64,000 nucleotides of DNA from Terrimonas sp. (GCA_016125075.1 WGMO01000004.1:204253-268252); one strand, 5' to 3'; positions 34,304 to 43,629 are shown, counted from the first letter of the stretch. Translations and numbers: made by a program. Notes: generated by a model from the sequence alone, not told the origin.

Positions 34304-34701
34304 TGGTCCCGATGCTGCTCCAGCCAGGCTGTTTCTTCTTTGGCAGGCGCTACGATCGCATATTTTTTCACATCATTGATCAGGATTTCATCAAGCAGGT
34401 CAATGATATTTTTATAAGAAGCCCCTTTGGCGGGTTTGATCAGTAGCATCAAACCCTTCCGTCCCTCCGTGAATTTTCCGGATGCATCAATAGCCCTCTG
34501 TTTTTCCCTGATCACGGCACCGATACCATCATCGTAAGCATAATTCGATACCCGGATGGCCTTCATCTTTTCTGCATTTTCAAACTGTCCCTGATAATAA
34601 TAAAGCCGGTTATGTGCTTCCGGCATCAAAGTGAGGGCCAGCCCATCGGGAAGGGTCGTGGGATACCGGGTCGGCTTATCATCCGGCATGATCAGCCGCA
34701 T
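34279..34701 (-). CDS. exbD: exbD-like, downstream part of a frameshifted gene
   Basis: This 140-codon frame encodes the periplasmic part of an ExbD/TolR-type energy transducer (MRLIMPDDKPTRYP, then a Lys/Asp-rich domain ending in LLDEILINDVKKYAI). It lacks the membrane helix, which lies in another frame at 34692-34859. A -1 shift at the T-run (minus strand T TTT TTA, 34740-34734) joins both pieces into one ExbD of about 193 residues with the normal order DMTPLVDLGFLLITF, then IFTTNLQDAKSM. Either the gene is disrupted, the base count in the run is a sequencing error, or it is expressed by programmed frameshifting. No exbB neighbour is present. Confidence 0.75.
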   Translation of the reverse strand: MRLIMPDDKPTRYPTTLPDGLALTLMPEAHNRLYYYQGQFENAEKMKAIRVSNYAYDDGIGAVIREKQRAIDASGKFTEGRKGLMLLIKPAKGASYKNIIDLLDEILINDVKKYAIVAPAKEETAWLEQHRDHQGSNSRE

Positions 34702-34859
34702 CGATTTTGCATCCTGCAGGTTTGTTGTGAAAATAAAAAAGTGATCAGCAAAAAACCAAGGTCCACCAGGGGCGTCATATCAAGTTTTAAACGGGTCTTT
34801 TGTCTCCGGGTATATCCTGGCCTTCGGCCGATGGGGGCCATTTCAGGGATGTTAGCCAT
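34692..34859 (-). CDS. exbD: exbD-like, upstream part with membrane helix
   Basis: A 55-codon frame from ATG 34859 that encodes the cytoplasmic start and most of the transmembrane helix of ExbD (KLDMTPLVDLGFLLIT at about residues 26-40, with the conserved Asp33 of the helix). In frame it then ends with 13 unrelated residues and TGA. The remainder of the protein continues in the -1 frame at 34279-34701. The Asp in the helix is the proton-coupling residue in ExbD/TolR. Confidence 0.75.
   Translation of the reverse strand: MANIPEMAPIGRRPGYTRRQKTRLKLDMTPLVDLGFLLITFLFSQQTCRMQNRCG
34734..34740 (-). other. Slippery heptamer T TTT TTA at the exbD frame change
   Basis: Read on the minus strand the zero frame is ACT TTT TTA, so the heptamer has the X XXY YYZ form of -1 frameshift sites, and slipping there exactly restores the ExbD frame. 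An ordinary homopolymer miscount (6 versus 7 T) would give the same effect. Confidence 0.5.
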
Positions 34860-34906
34860 ACTGCGTTTTTTGATAAGACGCCAAAAAGCCTTTAATCCAC
34901 AATTAT

Positions 34907-34926
34907 TATCATTTGAATCAATGATA
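34907..34926. repeat. Inverted repeat between exbD and the stress protein gene
   Basis: TATCATT-TGAATC-AATGATA has perfect 7-bp arms and lies between the two divergent genes, where it could be an operator. No regulator is assigned. Confidence 0.4.
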
Positions 34927-34983
34927 CAGGTCAGCCGGCGTTCCTGGAAGTATTGGTAACTTTAAGGAACAAAAATGGTGAGT

Positions 34984-35811
34984 ATGAAAACGATCATTGT
35001 TCCTACCGACTTTTCGCCCGTTGCGGCCAACGCGATGAACTATGCAGCAGATATGGCACAGGCAATACAGGCCAGCCTTACCTTATTACACGTGTACCAG
35101 GTACCTGTTTCGATGACAGAAGTGCCGGTGGTAATGGTTTCCGTTGATGAGTTGAGGAAAGGAAGCGAAGAAAAACTGGAAGAACTGAAAAACGGGCTCG
35201 AACATATCAGTTCGGGAAACCTTAAAGTGTATACCGAATCCCGGTTAGGCAATATCGTGGATGAACTGGAAGACCTTTGCCAGCACCTGCAACCCTTTGC
35301 CGTTATCATGGGCACCAGGGGAGCCGGAGGATTGGAAAGGGTGCTTTTTGGCAGCACTACCCTGACCACAATCAAACACCTCACCTGGCCGGTGATCGTT
35401 GTCCCGCCCGGTAAGAGTTTTGGTACCGGGGTCCATAAAATCGGGTTTGCCTGCGACTTCCAGAAAGTGGTGGAATCTACACCGGTGAACTTCATTAAAA
35501 GAATAGTGAAAGAATTCGATGCCGAATTGCATGTGCTGAATGTGGATCATGAAGGCCGCCACTTTAAACCGGAAACCCCGGAGCAGTCCTTACTGCTTCA
35601 CACGATGCTCGAAGACATGAATCCAAAATATGATTTTATCAATCATGAAGATATTGAAGATGGCATCAATTCATTTGCGGAGTCCAATAATCTTGACCTC
35701 GTGATTACAATCCCCAAAAAACACAAACTCCTGGATGCTATTTTCAAACCCAGCAGTACCCGGCAGCTGGTTATCCAGTCGCATGTACCGGTGATGTGTG
35801 TGCATGAATAA
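34984..35811 (+). CDS. Universal stress protein with two UspA domains
   Basis: A 275-residue cytoplasmic protein made of two UspA folds. The first begins KTIIVPTDFSPVAANAMNYAADMAQ and contains the ATP-type loop GTRGAGGLERVLFGSTT (G-x2-G-x9-G-S/T pattern); the second begins IGFACDFQKVV and is more divergent. Tandem UspA proteins are common in Bacteroidota and respond to stress or energy state. ATG 34984 is preferred to 34975 because the first strand starts directly after it. It stands alone, divergent from exbD, with an inverted repeat in between. Confidence 0.9.
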   Translation: MKTIIVPTDFSPVAANAMNYAADMAQAIQASLTLLHVYQVPVSMTEVPVVMVSVDELRKGSEEKLEELKNGLEHISSGNLKVYTESRLGNIVDELEDLCQHLQPFAVIMGTRGAGGLERVLFGSTTLTTIKHLTWPVIVVPPGKSFGTGVHKIGFACDFQKVVESTPVNFIKRIVKEFDAELHVLNVDHEGRHFKPETPEQSLLLHTMLEDMNPKYDFINHEDIEDGINSFAESNNLDLVITIPKKHKLLDAIFKPSSTRQLVIQSHVPVMCVHE

Positions 35812-35853
35812 TTTGAGCGCCCTACTGTTTAAAACGGAGTATTCTGGCGACCA

Positions 35854-37296
35854 TTAAAATTCAGCACTCCCCGGTGTACGCGGAAAAGCGATCACATCAC
35901 GGATATTACCCATGCCGGTAACAAACTGTACCATCCTTTCAAATCCGAGACCAAAACCAGCATGCGGTACTGTACCAAAGCGCCGGGTGTCCAGGTACCA
36001 CCACAATTCATCAACCGGCACCTGCATTTCTTTCATTCTTTGTTCCAGTTTGTCCAATCGTTCTTCCCGCTGAGATCCCCCAACGATTTCGCCGATTCCC
36101 GGCGCCAGGATATCCATGGCTGCAACGGTCTTGCCATCCTCATTCTGGCGCATATAAAACGCCTTGATCTCCCTGGGATAGTTGTAAAGGATCACAGGCT
36201 TCTTGAATTCTTTTTCCACGAGGTAACGTTCATGCTCGCTTTGCAGGTCCATGCCCCAGCCCGTAATGGGAAACTGGAATTTCTTCTTCTTATTATAATT
36301 GCTGTTTTGGAGGATCTCGATGGCTTCGGTATAAGTCAGCCGCTGGAAATCGTTCTTCAGAACAAACTCCAGTTTTTCTTTCAGTCCCATTTCACTTCGC
36401 TTATCCTGTGGTAACTGTTTTTCCTCCTCCAAAAGACGTTGTGCCAGGAAGTCGATATCCTCACTATTATGATCCATTACATACTGGATGATATACTTGA
36501 TGAATGCTTCGGCCAGGTTCATATTATCTTCCAGGTCGTAAAAGGCCATTTCGGGTTCAATCATCCAAAACTCCGCCAGGTGCCTGGCCGTATTCGAATT
36601 TTCTGCACGAAAAGTGGGGCCAAATGTATAAATATCGCCAAATGCCGTGGCAGCCAGTTCGCCTTCCAGTTGTCCGCTAACCGTTAAATTGGTAGCTCTT
36701 TCAAAAAAGTCTTCTTTGAAATTCACCGTACCATCTTCGTTGCGGGGCGTGTTGTCAAAAGGAAGTGTTGTTACCCTGAACATTTCACCGGCCCCTTCCG
36801 CGTCACTGGCCGTAATGATGGGTGTATGGATGTAGAGAAACCCTTTTTCATTGAAAAACTGATGCACGGCAAAAGCCAGGGCATGCCTTACCCGGAATAC
36901 AGACGCAAAAGTATTGGTGCGGAAGCGCATATGGGCCACCTCTCTCAGGTACTCAAGGGTGGGTCTGTTCCTTAACTGGATTGGGTATTTCTCCGCGTCA
37001 CTGTCACCAAGCACCTCAATGGTATGGGCCATCAGGTCCATTTTTTGACCCTTTCCCAGCGATGGGGCAATGATGCCGCTAACCCTGAGCGAGGCCGAGG
37101 TGCTGATACGCTTTAGCAACGCATCATCAAAACGACCCAGTTCGGCTACAACCTGGATATTATTATTGGTGGAACCGTCATTCAGCGCAATAAACTGGTT
37201 GTTGCGGAAACTGCGCACCCATCCCATTACGGTCACTTCCTGCTGAGCGGGCTCCCATGTCAGCAGCTCTTTTATCTTCACCCTTTTATTGAACAT
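35854..37296 (-). CDS. asnS: Asparaginyl-tRNA synthetase
   Basis: A 480-residue class II synthetase that charges tRNA-Asn. The N-terminal OB-fold (VTVMGWVRSFRNNQFIALNDGS) binds the anticodon; motif 2 is in TFRAENSNTARHLAEFWMIEPE and motif 3 in GFGLGFERMVQFVTG. The AsnRS-type sequences distinguish it from AspRS. Its presence means that direct asparagine charging is used. ATG 37296 was chosen because the OB-fold begins right after it (MFNKRVKIKELL). It is transcribed divergently from rho. Confidence 0.95.
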   Translation of the reverse strand: MFNKRVKIKELLTWEPAQQEVTVMGWVRSFRNNQFIALNDGSTNNNIQVVAELGRFDDALLKRISTSASLRVSGIIAPSLGKGQKMDLMAHTIEVLGDSDAEKYPIQLRNRPTLEYLREVAHMRFRTNTFASVFRVRHALAFAVHQFFNEKGFLYIHTPIITASDAEGAGEMFRVTTLPFDNTPRNEDGTVNFKEDFFERATNLTVSGQLEGELAATAFGDIYTFGPTFRAENSNTARHLAEFWMIEPEMAFYDLEDNMNLAEAFIKYIIQYVMDHNSEDIDFLAQRLLEEEKQLPQDKRSEMGLKEKLEFVLKNDFQRLTYTEAIEILQNSNYNKKKKFQFPITGWGMDLQSEHERYLVEKEFKKPVILYNYPREIKAFYMRQNEDGKTVAAMDILAPGIGEIVGGSQREERLDKLEQRMKEMQVPVDELWWYLDTRRFGTVPHAGFGLGFERMVQFVTGMGNIRDVIAFPRTPGSAEF

Positions 37297-37408
37297 AGCC
37301 AGAATTTTGAAGGGGCAAAGGTAAGATTCATCGGGAAACAAAAACGAGATTCAGCTTTTCAGTAATTATGCATAATCAGCACTTTAGGCCCCCTTTCACC
37401 ACTTAAAG

Positions 37409-37439
37409 TTTGGATTTTATCAAATTTGCACTAATATTG
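37409..37439 (+). promoter_or_regulatory. Candidate rho promoter with long leader
   Basis: TTTG (37409-37412), 19 nt, then TAATATTG (37432-37439), one mismatch from TAnnTTTG. The predicted leader to the rho ATG is about 130 nt. The 280-bp region 37297-37576 otherwise shows no gene. Confidence 0.5.
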
Positions 37440-37576
37440 TAGCGGAAAGCTGATAAGTAATGTCCTCTTTATAAGCTCATCAGACCTGCAGATTCCATTT
37501 TCACATAAACTCAAACATTATTTTCTGGATTTAAGATTGGTGAATTTGTGCCGCGAATAAACTTCAAGATTCTTTT

Positions 37577-39199
37577 ATGTACGACATTTTACAACTGAAC
37601 GACATGCTCGTTCCCGAACTGCTGGACATAGCTGAGCAGTTAAAGATCCATGACCATAAAAAAATGAATAAGCAGGAGCTTATCTATAAAATACTTGACA
37701 ACCAGGCCATCTCTGATGCTAAAACCATCCCCCAGGAAGAGAAGCCCAAGCGTAAACGTATTATTAAATCAACCCCCTCCCATACTACAGAAGAAGCTGA
37801 AGTAGAAGAACCCCAAAGTGAAAATAAAATGGCTAAAAAATCAGCCCCTAAAAAAGATGAAAAACCGATCCTGAAGAAACCACGGAAAAAACAGGATATA
37901 GAAAGCAATGATGCCGTTCCGGAAGAACAGGAAGACCTGGACATTGAAAACGCAGAAATTGCTGATGACCTGGCCGAAGCAGAAGCCATCATTAAAGGAG
38001 AGGTGGATGCCGGTATGAGCGAAGAATCAAAAGCAGCCCAGAAAGCATACCCCCAGCGACGCGACCAGAATTTCAATATTGAATTTGACGGTATCATCCT
38101 GGCCGAAGGCGTATTGGAAATGATGCCCGATGGTTATGGTTTCCTGCGCTCCTCTGATTATAATTACCTGTCTTCTCCCGACGATATTTATGTATCGCCC
38201 TCCCAGATAAAATTATTTGGTCTTAAAACCGGTGATACGGTAACAGGAGCCGTACGTCCGCCTAAAGAAGGTGAAAAATATTTTGCCCTGTTAAAGGTCG
38301 ATACGATCAATGGCCGTAAGCCCGAGGAAGTTCGGGACCGGGTTCCATTTGATTACCTGACACCGCTATTTCCTTTTGAGAAATTAAACCTTTTTGATTC
38401 GCCTTCGAATTATTCAACCCGAATCATGGATCTTTTCACGCCTATCGGAAAAGGCCAAAGAGGACTGATCGTAGCACAACCCAAAACAGGAAAGACAATG
38501 CTGCTGAAAGCAGTAGCAAATTCAATCGCTCAAAACCATCCCGAGTGCTACCTGATGGTGGTACTGGTGGATGAACGTCCTGAAGAGGTGACCGATATGG
38601 AACGCAGCGTAAGGGCTGAAGTAATCGCTTCAACCTTTGATGAACCTGCCGAAAAACACGTTAAGGTGTCTACCATTGCCTTGCAGAAAGCTAAAAGGCT
38701 GGTGGAATGCGGTCATGATGTGGTCATCCTGCTCGACTCTATTACCCGTCTCGCCCGGGCGCATAATACCGTAGCCCCTGCCAGCGGAAAGGTATTATCG
38801 GGTGGTGTGGAAGCAAACGCCATGCAAAAACCAAAACAGTTTTTTGGTGCTGCCCGTAAAATCGAGAACGGTGGTTCCTTAACCATCATTGCCACCGCCC
38901 TGGTGGATACCGGCAGCAAGATGGATGAAGTGATCTTCGAAGAGTTCAAGGGTACCGGTAACATGGAATTGCAATTGGAACGCCGTCTTTCTAACAAACG
39001 TATTTACCCGGCCATTGACCTGGTTGCCTCCTCAACCCGTCGCGACGACCTGCTGCTGGATAAGGAAGTGTTGCAAAGAATGAACCTGCTCCGCGTGTAC
39101 CTGACCGATATGAATGCGGAAGAAGCCATGCGGGAATTGCAAAACCGGATGAAGGGTACCAAAAACAATGAAGAATTCCTGGCCAGCATGAACGGCTAA
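37577..39199 (+). CDS. rho: Transcription termination factor Rho
   Basis: A 540-residue RNA-dependent ATPase. An N-terminal Rho-N helical domain (residues 1-45, [14 protein letters not shown]) is followed by a Lys/Glu-rich insertion of about 120 residues (50-165) that E. coli Rho lacks but many Bacteroidota have. Then come the RNA-binding OB-fold ([15 protein letters not shown]), the P-loop QPKTGKTML, the Q-loop/Walker B region [14 protein letters not shown] and the R-loop. It terminates transcripts and controls antisense transcription. The long leader suggests autoregulation as in other bacteria, though this is inference. A small lipoprotein gene follows after 11 bp. Confidence 0.96.
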   Translation: MYDILQLNDMLVPELLDIAEQLKIHDHKKMNKQELIYKILDNQAISDAKTIPQEEKPKRKRIIKSTPSHTTEEAEVEEPQSENKMAKKSAPKKDEKPILKKPRKKQDIESNDAVPEEQEDLDIENAEIADDLAEAEAIIKGEVDAGMSEESKAAQKAYPQRRDQNFNIEFDGIILAEGVLEMMPDGYGFLRSSDYNYLSSPDDIYVSPSQIKLFGLKTGDTVTGAVRPPKEGEKYFALLKVDTINGRKPEEVRDRVPFDYLTPLFPFEKLNLFDSPSNYSTRIMDLFTPIGKGQRGLIVAQPKTGKTMLLKAVANSIAQNHPECYLMVVLVDERPEEVTDMERSVRAEVIASTFDEPAEKHVKVSTIALQKAKRLVECGHDVVILLDSITRLARAHNTVAPASGKVLSGGVEANAMQKPKQFFGAARKIENGGSLTIIATALVDTGSKMDEVIFEEFKGTGNMELQLERRLSNKRIYPAIDLVASSTRRDDLLLDKEVLQRMNLLRVYLTDMNAEEAMRELQNRMKGTKNNEEFLASMNG

Positions 39200-39210
39200 A
39201 CACTTAAATA

Positions 39211-39465
39211 ATGATGATGAAAAAAAATACAGATAAATTACTATTGCTCTCCTTTCTCTTTATCCTTTTTGTAGCCTGTAACAACGATAGCAGCAAAGAA
39301 ACCAGTGAAGGGCAAAACGCATCTCCTGCTGCCAAGACCAAGGTCGATGCCGACAGCAGCGGTATCAGTATTCAAACAAAAGGCGGTACACAGATCAGCG
39401 TCGGTGATAATGGTGGCCAGGTAAAGACAAAAGACCTTGACCTGAACATTTCTACCGGACATTGA
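39211..39465 (+). CDS. Small lipoprotein, unknown function
   Basis: An 84-residue protein with a lipoprotein signal (lipobox LFVAC, Cys23 if the first of three ATG codons is used). The mature part is short, polar and rich in Gly, Ser, Asp and Lys, without a recognised domain. It is separated by 11 bp from rho and by a hairpin terminator from mnmH, so it is probably the last gene of the rho transcript. Confidence 0.7.
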   Translation: MMMKKNTDKLLLLSFLFILFVACNNDSSKETSEGQNASPAAKTKVDADSSGISIQTKGGTQISVGDNGGQVKTKDLDLNISTGH

Positions 39466-39486
39466 CCACACACATAAACGTTTTAA

Positions 39487-39512
39487 AAATGCTTCTTTTA
39501 CAGAAGCATTTT
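39487..39512 (+). terminator. Hairpin terminator after the rho-lipoprotein unit
   Basis: AAATGCTTCT / AGAAGCATTT stem with a 5-nt loop and a T-run afterwards. Confidence 0.85.
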
Positions 39513-39546
39513 TTATTTGCAGCCCCTGAAGTTTAAATTTGTACTT

Positions 39547-40653
39547 GTGGCCATACAAAAAATCACCATTGAACAGTTTCTGATTTACAGAGAAACTTAT
39601 CCTGTATTTGATGTCCGCTCACCCGGAGAATACGGGCATGCCCATATGCCCGGTGCTATCAGTCTTCCCTTGTTTTCAGATGAAGAAAGAGCCGCCGTTG
39701 GTACTGCCTATAAACAGGAAAGTCGTGAACAGGCGATAAAGATCGGTCTCGATTATTTTGGGCCTAAAATGAGGAAGATGGTGGAATCCGCTGAGGAACA
39801 CCTGGCAGGTAGTACGGCAGCTGGGCGGGCGGAACCTGAAAAAATTATCCTGGCTTATTGCTGGAGAGGGGGTATGCGCAGTTCCGCCGTGGCCTGGTTA
39901 CTGGATCTCTATGGGTTTAAGGTTTATACACTGACCGGTGGCTATAAAAGTTTTCGCCGCTATGCGCTGAATTTATTCAAATCACCCCTTCCCCTGAACA
40001 TCGTGGGTGGATTCACCGGATCAGGAAAAACAGAAACCCTGAAGGAAATGGAAAAATCCGGTGCCGCGGTTATTGACCTGGAGCAGCTGGCCAGTCACAA
40101 AGGCTCTGCATTTGGAAATATCGGTCTCCCCCCACAGCCTACACAGGAAATGTTTGAAAACCGGCTATGCCTGGAACTGAGAATGAAATTACCGGCATTA
40201 ACAGCAGATCAGGATGCAGCACCAGGTTCTCAACGCCCCATCTGGATCGAAGACGAAAGCCAAAGAATCGGGCTCGTCAATATCCCCCCGGATTTTTGGA
40301 AAACGATGCGCAGTTCGCCGGTTTATTTTATGGATATCCCCTTTGAAGAAAGGTTGCAACATATTGTGGAAGAATACGGGCAACTGGACAAGGAAAAAGT
40401 GATTGCCGCCATCGGGCGGATCTCGTCAAGACTGGGCGGACTGGAAACAAAAAATGCCATACAGTTCCTGGAAGCGGGAAATACCACCGAAAGTTTCCGC
40501 ATTTTGCTGAAATACTACGACAAATGGTACCTAAAGGGATTACACAACAGAGAAAGCTTAAATTCGTTATTGGTTAAGGTGGCGCTTGATACCGTAACGC
40601 CGCTGAATGCTCATAAACTGTTTGACCAATATCCTCGTCATGAAAACCGCTAA
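39547..40653 (+). CDS. mnmH: tRNA 2-selenouridine synthase
   Basis: A 368-residue enzyme (also called SelU or YbbB) that replaces the sulfur of 2-thiouridine at the wobble position of certain tRNAs by selenium, using selenophosphate. The N-terminal rhodanese domain has the catalytic Cys105 in YCWRGGMRSSA, and the C-terminal part has the P-loop GGFTGSGKT (154-162). GTG 39547 was chosen because the conserved KITIEQFLIY follows; an in-frame TTG at 39517 adds a non-conserved piece. Together with selD downstream it defines a selenium-modification locus. The next gene overlaps its end by 14 bp. Confidence 0.93.
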   Translation: MAIQKITIEQFLIYRETYPVFDVRSPGEYGHAHMPGAISLPLFSDEERAAVGTAYKQESREQAIKIGLDYFGPKMRKMVESAEEHLAGSTAAGRAEPEKIILAYCWRGGMRSSAVAWLLDLYGFKVYTLTGGYKSFRRYALNLFKSPLPLNIVGGFTGSGKTETLKEMEKSGAAVIDLEQLASHKGSAFGNIGLPPQPTQEMFENRLCLELRMKLPALTADQDAAPGSQRPIWIEDESQRIGLVNIPPDFWKTMRSSPVYFMDIPFEERLQHIVEEYGQLDKEKVIAAIGRISSRLGGLETKNAIQFLEAGNTTESFRILLKYYDKWYLKGLHNRESLNSLLVKVALDTVTPLNAHKLFDQYPRHENR

Positions 40654-41737
40654 ACTTATTTTTTTACTTTTCCTGTTTCCCCTGCTCCTCCCTGCACAAA
40701 AAACATTAACCGGTATTTGGGTCGGCAACCTTTCTAATGACAGTGCCGCGGCAAGAAATGACCAGCGCTTTGAAATGGCCCTTACCGAATACAGGGGAAA
40801 AGTATATGGATATTCATATGCGACGTTTATCGACGAGGACCGCCTGTATTATATCGTAAAAAGGGTGAAAGGCACCATTCAGGAAGGGGTCTGTGAAGTA
40901 GAGGATGATGAAATCGTGAGCAATAATTTTTACGATAAAAGGGATAAAGGCGTCAAACAAACGATAACCTTCCGGATGAACCCCGTAGACAGCACCTGGC
41001 AACTCGATGGCACCTGGAAAACGAATAAGACAAAAAAATACTATGCTATTTCAGGCAATATCAGTTTGAAGGAAGAAAAAGATAAAAATAAATCAAGGCT
41101 CTACCAGCACCTGGGAGACCTGGATCTTCAAAATACCGTCACCCTGGATGACAGGGAAAAAAAGAAACCCGAACAGCCACCACAACCACAACAGGAAAAA
41201 AAGGAGAAAAAGGATATTGCCGTGGGTCAGCCTGTGAAAAAAACCGTGACAAAAGAAATTGCTGCTACCGATAAAAAGGAAACGAAGAAAAAGACAAACG
41301 AAGTGGTGGTTTCCGCAAAGGAAACTGCAGTAAAAAAGAGCGCGCCGGCAATTGCCCCTGTTATACCCCCACCGGCAGCAGCTATCGCTACCAGAAAAAA
41401 CTACAAAGAAGAGGTTGTCTATTTTACATCCGACAGTCTTGTACTGGCACTCTACGATAACGGAGAAGTGGATGGTGACACGGTGAGTGTATTACTGAAT
41501 GGAGAAGTCATCATGGCCAACCAGTGTTTGAAATCAACGGCCATTAAAAAAACCATTTATATCCAGCCCGCCCTGCAGGACTCACTGGAACTGGTATTAT
41601 ATGCGGAAAACCTGGGCCTCTATCCACCCAATACGGGTCTGCTGATCATCTATGACGGAAAGGACCGGTATATGATCCGTTTCAGTGCCGATTATGATAA
41701 AAATGCAACCGTGATCCTGAGAAGAAAAAAAGAGTAG
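40640..41737 (+). CDS. Exported protein between mnmH and selD, unknown function
   Basis: A 365-residue protein with a signal peptide (KTAKLIFLLFLFPLLLPAQ). The mature protein has an N-terminal beta-rich domain (about 22-145, starting LTGIWVGNL), then a long Lys/Glu/Pro-rich linker (150-260) and a C-terminal beta-rich domain (TSDSLVLALYDNGEVDGDTVSVLLNG) that recurs in exported Bacteroidota proteins. Its role is not known. Its start overlaps mnmH by 14 bp and selD follows after 47 bp, so the three are one transcription unit. A link to selenium is inferred from context only. Confidence 0.75.
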   Translation: MKTAKLIFLLFLFPLLLPAQKTLTGIWVGNLSNDSAAARNDQRFEMALTEYRGKVYGYSYATFIDEDRLYYIVKRVKGTIQEGVCEVEDDEIVSNNFYDKRDKGVKQTITFRMNPVDSTWQLDGTWKTNKTKKYYAISGNISLKEEKDKNKSRLYQHLGDLDLQNTVTLDDREKKKPEQPPQPQQEKKEKKDIAVGQPVKKTVTKEIAATDKKETKKKTNEVVVSAKETAVKKSAPAIAPVIPPPAAAIATRKNYKEEVVYFTSDSLVLALYDNGEVDGDTVSVLLNGEVIMANQCLKSTAIKKTIYIQPALQDSLELVLYAENLGLYPPNTGLLIIYDGKDRYMIRFSADYDKNATVILRRKKE

Positions 41738-41784
41738 GCCGCTCTTCATCAATTTACTGAACTTAGCGAAAATTTTTAAGCAGG

Positions 41785-42840
41785 ATGACCCATGCTATTC
41801 GACTCACCCAATACTCACACGGTGCAGGATGCGGATGCAAGATTGCACCAAAAACCCTGGAAACAATCCTGAAAGGGAATATCAGTTCACCGGGTCACGG
41901 AAGCCTGCTGGTGGGAAACAGCAGCCGTGACGATGCCGCTGTCTATGACCTGGGTAATGGAACCGCCCTTATCTCGACCACGGATTTTTTTATGCCCATT
42001 GTTGATGACCCCTTTGATTTTGGGAGGATCGCTGCTGCGAATGCGATCAGTGATGTATATGCAATGGGAGGGAAACCACTCATGGCCGTTGCTGTTTTAG
42101 GCTGGCCTGTCGATAAACTACCGGCTGAACTGGCCCAAAAAATGGTGGATGGTGGAAGGGCCACCTGCGAAAAAGCAGGCATCCCCCTGGCAGGCGGACA
42201 TAGTATTGACGCTCAGGAACCCCTTTTTGGTTTAGCGGTAACGGGAATCGTAGCCCTGGAAAATATAAAGCGAAACGATACGGCAAAAGAAGGCGACCAG
42301 TTATTCCTGACAAAGCCCCTGGGGGTCGGTGTTTTATCGACAGCGCAGAAAAGAGGTTTATTATCTGCTGATCACCTGCCGGTAATGATTGAACAAATGG
42401 TGGCCCTGAATGATATCGGGGAAGAACTGGGAAAAATAAAAGGCGTGAACGCCATGACCGATATTACCGGCTTTGGATTGCTCGGGCACCTGGTGGAAAT
42501 GGCCGGTGGCAGTAGCTTGTCGGCAGAAATATATTATAACAATCTGCCGGTTGCGGCCGGCGTAAAAGACTATATAGCGCAAAGAATATTTCCGGATGCC
42601 ACCACCCGGAACTGGAGCAGTTATAGCCAGGAGGTAAAATTTGAAAAAGGGGTCAATGTAATGGAGGCCTTTACCTTATTGCCCGATCCCCAGACCAACG
42701 GAGGCTTATTGATAGCAGTTGAAGACGGCTCGGTAAACGAAGTCGTGGCTATTTTGAAAAAAAACGGGCTTGGGCAATATTCAACACCCATTGGCAAGAT
42801 CGTAGCGAAAAAGGAGAAGATGATCGAAATAAAAAGTTGA
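41785..42840 (+). CDS. selD: Selenide, water dikinase (selenophosphate synthetase)
   Basis: A 351-residue ATP-dependent enzyme that makes selenophosphate. The N-terminal active site GAGCGCKIAP is complete (C16, C18 and K19; E. coli equivalents are C17, C19 and K20), so a cysteine rather than selenocysteine is used. The middle part has the metal-binding aspartates in DDAAVYDLG and the ISTTDFFMPIVDD segment. It is the third gene of the mnmH unit. No selA, selB or selC is visible, so the selenium here is most likely destined for tRNA 2-selenouridine. Confidence 0.95.
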   Translation: MTHAIRLTQYSHGAGCGCKIAPKTLETILKGNISSPGHGSLLVGNSSRDDAAVYDLGNGTALISTTDFFMPIVDDPFDFGRIAAANAISDVYAMGGKPLMAVAVLGWPVDKLPAELAQKMVDGGRATCEKAGIPLAGGHSIDAQEPLFGLAVTGIVALENIKRNDTAKEGDQLFLTKPLGVGVLSTAQKRGLLSADHLPVMIEQMVALNDIGEELGKIKGVNAMTDITGFGLLGHLVEMAGGSSLSAEIYYNNLPVAAGVKDYIAQRIFPDATTRNWSSYSQEVKFEKGVNVMEAFTLLPDPQTNGGLLIAVEDGSVNEVVAILKKNGLGQYSTPIGKIVAKKEKMIEIKS

Positions 42841-42892
42841 GTTCAATTATTGGTAAGCAGGAAAAGGTCGGGTTGTATTTCCCGCAAAAAAT

Positions 42893-42918
42893 AAACGGCA
42901 GTAATCATACTGCCGTTT
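42893..42918 (-). terminator. Hairpin terminator of the beta-barrel gene at 42937
   Basis: AAACGGCAGTA / TACTGCCGTTT is a perfect 11-bp stem with a 4-nt loop; on the minus strand it is followed by TTTATTTTTTG. Confidence 0.85.
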
Positions 42919-42936
42919 GATACATTCCCGTCCTGT

Positions 42937-43629
42937 TTATAATTTGAATCCGACCGTGACACTGAAAACCCGGTGCTTGTCATTATTATCGCCATTGCTG
43001 TTCGTGCCGGATTGCAGTTTGGCCAGGCCCAGTCCGTAGTTAACAGAAAAAACAGTATTGTTTCCTTCAAACCCAACAGTACCGTTCAGGCCATAATCAA
43101 ATCGTTTAAGGATACCATAGCCAGCGCCCTCTTCCCCGGAAGTGGTGGGGTCGTCATTAGAAAAATTGATCTTATCCGTCCGGCTATAAGCGATACCGAT
43201 CACCTGGTAGTCCAGTTTTCTTTTTCCGGCAATACCCATCGCGACATAAGGACCCGCCCCGGCAAAGAACCTGGATGTTTTATTAAGCGGCGCCTTGAAT
43301 ACAATATTCACAGGCAATTCCATATAAAAAGGATTGGTTACCGCGCGGAAATACCCGTTTTGCCCGGGCTGACCCGATTGCGCTTTAACCCCTTTACCGG
43401 TGAAAAATAATCCGGGTTGTATGGATAGAAACGAGGTTACAGGGAGATCTCCCTGTAATCCGACCTGGAAAGAGGGAAGGGTGTTTGCCTGGTCAACATC
43501 ACCATTCCCATTGATGGATACATTGGCGAGGTTAAGTCCGCCTTTAAGGTATACCGAAGACTCCTGTGATAGAACTTGAATACTGGATCCAATGAGAAGG
43601 AGCAAAACAGGAAATAACTTTTTCATCAT
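42937..43629 (-). CDS. Outer-membrane beta-barrel porin-like protein
   Basis: A 230-residue protein with a signal peptide (residues 1-21, ending VLSQ) and alternating strands typical of the porin-family/outer-membrane beta-barrel proteins of Bacteroidota (PorT-like). The start GGLNLANVSINGNGD and the pattern PSFQVGLQGDLP are diagnostic for an 8-strand barrel, and the last residues are FSVTVGFKL. The substrate or role is unknown. It stands alone with its own terminator. Confidence 0.85.
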   Translation of the reverse strand: MMKKLFPVLLLLIGSSIQVLSQESSVYLKGGLNLANVSINGNGDVDQANTLPSFQVGLQGDLPVTSFLSIQPGLFFTGKGVKAQSGQPGQNGYFRAVTNPFYMELPVNIVFKAPLNKTSRFFAGAGPYVAMGIAGKRKLDYQVIGIAYSRTDKINFSNDDPTTSGEEGAGYGILKRFDYGLNGTVGFEGNNTVFSVNYGLGLAKLQSGTNSNGDNNDKHRVFSVTVGFKL

